From Macrobrachium rosenbergii (taxonomy: Eukaryota > Arthropoda > Malacostraca > Decapoda > Palaemonidae), in NCBI RefSeq assembly GCF_040412425.1, contig NC_089781.1, forward strand, positions 53,847,986 through 53,911,985: a DNA stretch of 64,000 nucleotides, read 5' to 3'. A model generated the notes under the pieces. It saw nothing but the letters and a program-made list of their open reading frames with translations, was not told the origin of the DNA and did no database searches. The position numbers were made by a program, and so were the translations under genes. Shown piece by piece: positions 56,618 through 64,000 of this stretch. Positions within the stretch are counted from its first letter, which is position 1, and each line of letters opens with the position of its first letter.

Positions 56618-57157
56618 CTCTTCCCTTTTTTTTTTTGCCTTGTTACAATACAGTACTCTACATATCCTTTAATAAATTATGGAAAACAATACTGTAAACT
56701 ATAAAAATACAAAACAAAACAAGCTCCAGCAATTCACATCCACCAAGCCATCTTCATCCATCTAACACTGCATCCCCTTCCAAGCCAGGGAAACTGCTCC
56801 CCTACTCCACCCACCTTCCAAAACAACCCCTTCTCTGGGTGAGTTCCTTTGTACAGCCGTATTGTCCGTCCTCTCCCATGGCGCCCAGCCATCTGACCCA
56901 CCCTGCACCTTGGAAACTTCACCAGGCCTCCCCCACCCCCAAAATACCCTTTCCCAGTGTGTTTATGAGTGTAAGCAGTGTTACCAGCATTTTTATGAAC
57001 CTGTACAGCATTGCCAGCCATTGGAGAGTGGTTTTTTCAATTTTTTTGAAATTTATACATCTTATATCTTTGGGCCTTGGTTCCCTATCCAGGTATTTCG
57101 GATATTAGGCTATCGAGTTCCAGGTAATGAAGATCTAGATAATTGAGGGATTACTTG

Positions 57158-58697
57158 ATTCAGGCTAAGACAGGGTTATGGTTATCCCCAGTGTTGTGAC
57201 CTAGTGTCATATCAGCACCCCAAACAGTATCATGAATGTGATACTGTGGAATAGTCACGTTTTCATTTTGCACTGTAAAAAACAGCAAATATCAATAATA
57301 TGTTGACATGGCTGTAAAATATTCGTGGTGGTATATAGGCACAGACCACTTTGCATTCATATTAATTTTCTTTGTCCTTTTTTGAGGGGAAGCTCTGTAA
57401 GCTCAGAGCTTTGCTACCAAATCTTGCCTTAATTTGTAAGTTCAGCAGCCAATCACAGAGCACCTTTGCAGTCACTTCCTATTTGCCGGTTACATCATCT
57501 GTCACCCAGTCTGAGTTACCTGTTGGTCCTACACCTGTAACTACGTTTCCCTATGGGCATCCCATTGTAAAAGTATACTTAACTTAACCTTTACAAGCTA
57601 AAAGCAAAAAATGTCAAAAGAAGCAAGTTCAAATATACCCAAAAGAGCTCTCATTGTACAGTATGGGGCACTTCTTTTTGCAAGATTTTCTTCCTAGATC
57701 ATAACCCTGCCTTAGTTTGAACCGTGGGCCAGATGAGGTTCTTGTTGCACCCAAGGAGCTTAGGAATATCTACTTTTTGTGCAGTTTTCAACCCTCTTTT
57801 TCAATTTAAATTTTCCATGGCACAGCAGTACTAAATTAATCTGAGTTACAGCAACAATAAATTTATCAGTTATCTTCCCATCTTCTGAAGGGGCCTAATG
57901 CGTGTGAAGATTAGTCTGATGCAACTGATGGTCATCCCAGGAGATACTACCTAGATACGTACAGATACTGTATCAAATTTTTAGACGGTCATGATTGAAC
58001 TCATTGCTAATGATTATGGATAACTTGAATATGTCTCCTCTCATGACCACATCAAGTACTGCAATTTGTTGCAAATAAACAAATGATGCAGTAGAGCCAT
58101 TAACATTACTTTCTTTGCAACATGATATCAATCTGTCTCCAGAATAGTATCTTGAATGCCATGTAACCTACATAGAAGTTTCCAGAAAGACACTGAGTAG
58201 GAGATGTAAGCATACTCGGTATAGGATAGAATGCGTGATAGGGGCTCAATTTGAAATGAGAAATGACAAGCTGCTGAGGGGATGTTTGACAGTTTTTTTT
58301 TTACTTTAGCATAATCAAAGCTTCTTTCACTTTGATAATGAAAAATTAAGAAAATTGTCATTGTGTGTAACCCACTAGATTAATATTTAATTTTCAGCCA
58401 CACATAGTTTGGAGTCATTTCCACATGCAGACCACTCTATTGGTAGATAGAGGGAGGTTTGTTAAAGATTTCAAACCACTTAGAGAAAATCTCTTCTGCA
58501 ACAAAAGATTTTAATTAACTTGGTGAATGCAAAGGAAAGAGGTCTTTGTCCAAGTGACATTTCATATTCTCACATTTTCAAAATTTGTGCATAAAAAAGA
58601 CAGCTGCAAAATGATAGTTTATGGTAAATAATATTGAAAATTTTGTAAATACCCTTGTCCATTGTATAGTTTGAAACAGTGTTCGGATTTTTTTCAG
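57158..58697. other. spacer, presumed intron
   Basis: No repeat was recognised. An open frame at 57,372-57,587 ends in a Ser/Thr/Pro-rich stretch before a possible donor (AAAA|GTATAC, 57,572), but its exit phase 0 does not fit the exon at 58,698. The stretch ends in the acceptor TTTTTTTTCAG. Confidence 0.4.
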
Positions 58698-59026
58698 ATT
58701 CTGTAGTTGAAGGCCTGTATTTAACTTCCATATCAGAAGCAGGCACCCGGAATTTTCCAAATTCTTCCAAGCCCCAGGTACCAAATAAACCCATGTGCTA
58801 TCCCCGTAAACCATGTGTGGCTCCTGAGAAGCGCCCACAAATGCCTCTTCCTGCGGCTACTGGAAACCAGGCACCACTGCTACCACCAAGACCAGGTACA
58901 AAGCTGAGTTCACCACCAGAAATTTGCAAGAGAGGATTAGCGCCTGTCCCAAATTCTGGAGAAAGCCAGCGACATATTCCTGCAACTCCAAATACTGCCA
59001 AACCTGTCGGGAATGCTCTTTTAAAG
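58698..59026 (+). CDS. host-gene exon, proline-rich, 329 nt, unknown product
   Basis: The acceptor tract TTCGGATTTTTTTCAG ends at 58,697, and AAAG|GTAGTT marks the donor. The frame is open throughout (109 codons plus two opening bases; entry phase 1, exit phase 0). The peptide is rich in Pro, Ser, Lys and Asn, has no predicted globular core, and contains APLLPPRPG, a class II SH3-binding motif (PxxPxR). Balanced GC, non-repetitive codons and good splice signals set it apart from the surrounding repeats. It may be the disordered tail of an adaptor or signalling protein. The family is not recognised. Confidence 0.6.
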
Positions 59027-61089
59027 GTAGTTTAGATAGTAACTATTGATAATAAATTATATATTGCCCATACTCTGATTGAGACCTGCGTCTTAGTAAT
59101 ATAGTTATAACAGTTTGTTGTTCAAGAATGACTGGTTAATTGATGCATTGTTAGTTTTCAGATATCTAAGAAACTACTTTAGAGTAAGGTCCTGAAAAAT
59201 TTAAGAAAAGATATGCCAAATTCAATACATACCATGTTGAATAGCTTCATTCAGCCTGAACTGATGTGCAATGTATTGGGATCTTTGTTTTTTGTTACTG
59301 AATCGATGAAACATTTAGCATCCACCGCTGGATCTTGATTGCCAGGGTCATACCTTTACATACAGCATTTTTTTCACTGCTAATTGCCCTATCCCTATGA
59401 AATTATTCTCCCATTAGTCTTCTGACTTTATCATTGAAGCTGTTTTTCGCCTCTTCACTATTTAATTATCCTAATGTAAATCTTTCTCTAGATACTTTCA
59501 TGGGAAAATTCTTGACATTTTGTAACCTCATGTTTCTGGGTCACTTATTAAACTTACAATCATGCTAATACTAGTATTTGACCATTTTGCTCCTGAGTCA
59601 TCTGATCAAAAGATCATGTTAAGCCTCTCCTGTTGAGACTCCGTGGCTTTCATAAGTCCACTGGGAAGTCTAATTTTTTTTGCTCCAGTGTGGATTTTTC
59701 TCCATGCTAGAGAAAATCTTAGTTTCCTCGATACTTGTTAGAAAAATCCTGACCCTTTAACACAAAAGTTGTTAAGCTCTTGCACTCCAACTCTCTCCAC
59801 CATTTTCTTTCCTGGTAAATGCTTAGGTTGCTCTCCTTTGAGAAGAACACATATACTTAGGTCTCAGTACTTAATTGACTTTTCTTTTTTTTTTTAAAAT
59901 CGGTGATTGCAGTATGCTGGATTCTGCCACCATGCTTCTATTTGATCCACTGAAGTCCTGTATCAACTTGACTCACAAACTGAAAAGTTCTTGCTCTCAT
60001 GGAAGATTAAAGGTATCTTTTTATTATGTTTTCCAAAATTATTCCAGAAAATAGTAAATAATTGATTTTGGCATTTTTTTTATTATATGCGTAATTTGCA
60101 ATTCATGTAACAAACTTTTGTCTGTAAGCATTCACTGCTTCATCCTTCTCCAAAGAAAGAATATTCCTCTGACTTCTTGAAATACCATCATGGAGCTTGA
60201 CAGCTGCAACCTCAGATTTGTAATTAGTATTGTTTCTACAAATTAGGATCTACATGAGATTTATTACATTACTGATGCCTGGCAGTCATTGTAAGACTTC
60301 ATAAAGTTGGCGGTTCCTTGTGACAGTCAACCAAAATTTGATGTGAGTCCTCTTGTCTGTAAGCTTTAATGTGTATAGTCGTAATATGGAGGAATGGGAT
60401 GGAGAGGAGGCGACTGAAAATTAGTATAATTAAGTTAATGGTTACTGGAAAGGAGGCGAAGGAAAATTTTGTAGATAAGACAGGCCTGTTGATTCTGAGG
60501 CACGGAGGGGATCTCTGTAGCATTACCTAAACCTGATGGGCAGTTAGCATACACTGGACAGCAATTTCATGAAAAATAATTAATAGCCTATCCTAACCAT
60601 TCTTGTGTCAATATCATCCAATTCAGTATATTAATTTGCATATCACTCAGTCTCAGAGATATATCAGTACAATAAATTGTTTCTGAAATATGTAAAATGC
60701 AATACTGCACAGGATATCCTAACAAAAATGTAGCTGATTGCAGTTGTTCTACCAGATTATGCTTACAAGATATGTGAATTACACAAAACTCACACAGTAT
60801 AAAAAATAAAAAACCATAAACATCTATGTTTCAGTTTTGGCATAAATTTCGAAACACTACACACTTACTGTGGCCCCCCCACCTCGCCAATGCCTTCTCT
60901 GGTACAGTATTTGTATTGATATTTATTTAAGCAGTATTGTATCGCACCTAACAGTCATTTAGTGCTACATTCATATATTTTTCAGTTTGTGTACATGTTC
61001 ATGTTTATACGTACAGTGTATGCATGTAATACATTAAACTATGCACTTACTGCACATTTGCTTGCTTTTCTCTGTCAAAAAAATCATTA

Positions 61090-61094
<5 letters not shown>
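59027..61094. other. downstream spacer with a weak exon candidate
   Basis: At 59,913 a T-rich tract and GATTGCAG precede a stretch ending AAAG|GTATCT near 60,013. Continuing in phase 0 from the previous exon it would add ten residues and then TGA at 59,943, which could be a terminal coding exon. A different phase is open for 33 codons. Nothing else was recognised. Confidence 0.25.

Positions 61095-61181
<87 letters not shown>
61095..61181. repeat. (CT)n microsatellite
   Basis: About 43 CT units. Frames through it are low-complexity artefacts. Confidence 0.95.
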
Positions 61182-62369
<1,188 letters not shown>

Positions 62370-63384
62370 TCATATATATCTCTCTGGGCACTTGTCTGAT
62401 TAAAATGGAGAAGAGGAGAGAGAAAGATAGAGAGAGAGAATGACTGACCTGCAGTGGCAAATGTTCTTTACCCCAGTACCAGTGCAGAAGACCACACTGA
62501 CGTTCCTCAGAGTGCAGCAGTTATCGTTTCCTAATTTAATCCCTGTTTGCATTGTATACATTTACCTTCCATAAAAGTAGATTCTCCAAATGCCTTTCAG
62601 AGATTTCCAAATGTAATGATCTATATTTTGCTATAACGAATCCTGAAGGCAGAAATGAAGAAGGAACTAACCATTCATTGTGAGTAATTTTTTAATGAGG
62701 TGATGGGTCTGTCATAGGAGTATTTGGTCTTCTAATATGCATGTGCGGATGGTGATGGATTTGTTTTGTCTTGGCGCTGAATCAGTTCTTGATCTCCAGA
62801 GTTGTGTCCATAACTATGAAGGTTTTTTGTGGATTAAGTACTTAGATATGGTGATGGTAATACCATAGGGTAGTTAAGAGTTTGTATTTTTTTGGCAGAG
62901 TATGATTAAGATACATTTGGCTTAAGATGAACACTGAAAAAATGTGGTAATTTTGGCGCGAGTAATTTTTTAATGAGTGGGTAGGTCTGTCACAGAAGCA
63001 ATTGGTCTGTTATTATTTTCTTCTGTGGCGAGGATTGTAAGGGCTGACTGGTGTGGTGGTAGAAGTTATATTTTGAATTACATTAATTTATGACTGAATG
63101 AAAGTAATTCTGATCCAGAAAAACACATCTGCTTAATTTTTTGGATGAACTAAACTGATATAGGGTTTACAGCGGGAGGAGTTTAATGACATCACCAACA
63201 GAAAAGGTGGTGGTTTTCCGGCCAGGCTATGGTGACCCATAAAGTTACTGAAGAAAAGGTGAACAGCATTGGTAAAAATGAAAATTTCATTTGTTTTGTC
63301 TGTGTTTGTATGTCTGTCATGGGGTAGGGGTTTGATTTGAGATATAACCTTTCTGGGGTGACATAGGGGCTGCATGCAAAATTT
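62370..63384. other. spacer with a diverged ~50-bp direct repeat
   Basis: GAGTAATTTTTTAATGAG, GGGTCTGTCA and ATTTGGTCT blocks at 62,682-62,733 recur at 62,962-63,010 in the same order (second copy GTAGGTCTGTCA, CAATTGGTCT). No ORF of interest. Confidence 0.5.
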
Positions 63385-63448
63385 TGTCTGGGTCAGTCAA
63401 ATGGTTTGGATTTCTATAGTGGACAAACATACAAGCATTCACTTATTT

Positions 63449-63533
<85 letters not shown>

Positions 63534-63548
63534 TTATATACATATATG

Positions 63549-63626
<78 letters not shown>

Positions 63627-63701
63627 ATCTTATATGTAAAAGTGAATGTTTGTTTGTATGTTTGGACTATAGAAACCGAACCGTTTGACCAATCTAGACA
63701 A
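63385..63701. repeat. inverted repeats (~60-bp arms) around (TA)n arrays
   Basis: The left arm (63,385-63,444; GTCTGGGTCAGTCAAATGG... ATTCACT) and right arm (63,641-63,701; AGTGAATGTTTGTTTGTATG... TCTAGAC) are inverted copies with about 80 percent visible identity. They surround (TA)n arrays at 63,463-63,525 and 63,554-63,614. Confidence 0.8.
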
Positions 63702-63912
63702 AAGTTGGTCTGCCATCAATTGACCCAACTTAGATAATAGGGCAGGTTTCAAAACCGTACCCCCTATCCCTCCTCCCCATCCCCCCCCCTCCCCTCCCTC
63801 CCCTCCCCTCTTCCCTATGTAACTTATGAGGTAAATAAATGCTACTGGTTTATCAAACCTCATTTCATGTACTCAAGACCAGAGAAATATATTAATAAAG
63901 ATGCTTTTCATT

Positions 63913-64000
63913 AATACCTGGATAAAAGGGAGAATGACCACAATAATACCTGGAAAAAAGGGACAGACAGCACAGTAATACCTAGTTAAAGGGGACAGAC
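63913..64000. repeat. ~32-bp tandem repeat running off the window
   Basis: TAATACCTGGATAAAAGGGA, TAATACCTGGAAAAAAGGGA and TAATACCTAGTTAAAGGGGA start at about 63,914, 63,946 and 63,976, each followed by a GACAGAC-like tail. At least 2.8 copies are seen and the array continues beyond the end. Confidence 0.85.

Larger units (their letters stand above)
53412..57157 (-). mobile_element. pogo/Tigger element, copy B (~3.75 kb)
   Basis: TIRs are 53,412-53,440 (TTGAGTAATCTCTTGAATAT) and the inverse of 57,131-57,157 (TCAAGTAATCCCTCAATTAT), with matching ATCTGGAT/ATCTAGAT inward. The transposase is on the minus strand (55,680-54,480). The left end carries a 17-bp-arm palindrome and degenerate ~90-bp tandem repeats. 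The right end carries a (CT)n array (56,539-56,613) and a pyrimidine-rich stretch to 57,060 that also occurs at 27.4-28.7 kb. Confidence 0.8.

Noticed and set aside
57372..57587. Ser/Thr/Pro-rich ORF with a possible donor at 57,572, considered as an exon
   Set aside because: Exit phase 0 does not fit the exon at 58,698 and the acceptor is ambiguous (several CAG sites, one after an internal GTAAG).
59913..60013. Exon-like segment with acceptor and donor
   Set aside because: Its longest open frame is out of phase with the preceding exon; only a ten-residue terminal extension is possible, too little to call a CDS.

Overview
This window reads as nuclear DNA of an invertebrate animal, most likely an arthropod and plausibly a decapod crustacean. 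That placement is inference. It rests on the dense (TA)n, (CT/GA)n and trinucleotide arrays, the mix of Penelope, DIRS, Gypsy, Mutator and pogo/Tigger elements with a tRNA-type SINE, the AT-rich spacers, and GT-AG exon signals instead of bacterial ORFs. There is no rRNA, no CRISPR array and no operon. Almost every long ORF is a decayed mobile-element reading frame or a microsatellite read as protein.

Layout. 2.4-6.6 kb: a decayed DIRS-like (tyrosine-recombinase) retroelement. 8.7-12.6 kb: unlabelled DNA with tandem duplications, palindromes and one possible host exon (11,012-11,275). 12,785-16,301: an LTR retrotransposon with a 4-bp target duplication that keeps only gag (five zinc knuckles) and no pol. 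16.8-19.0 kb: pogo/Tigger fragments. 19.4-20.6 kb: a possible solo LTR. 22.0-22.7 kb: a nine-copy ~82-bp minisatellite. 22.8-27.0 kb: a decayed Gypsy element with order gag-PR-IN-RT-RH (integrase before RT, the Gmr1-type order). 27.2-29.9 kb: palindromes, a SINE, Tigger-related repeats and a MITE. 30,776-30,806: a possible 31-nt microexon. 33.3-37.6 kb: a second DIRS copy interrupted by a 2.19-kb Mutator-like (MULE) element with TIRs, a 9-bp target duplication, a FLYWCH finger and a MULE transposase. 38.1-52.4 kb: a cluster of at least four Penelope-like element (PLE) lineages in inverted and tandem arrangements. 53.4-57.2 kb: a pogo/Tigger element with a poly-Glu expansion. 58,698-59,026: the best host exon (proline-rich). 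The remainder to 64 kb is repeats.

How it fits together. The three candidate exons, all on the + strand, have compatible splice phases (0/0, 0/1, 1/0), so the transposons may fill introns of one host gene. This is a hypothesis. The most notable signals are the hammerhead-ribozyme-like cores at the ends of every PLE lineage here, the Gmr1-type Gypsy gene order, and the gag-only LTR element with five zinc knuckles. All readings were made by eye; no alignment or search was run.
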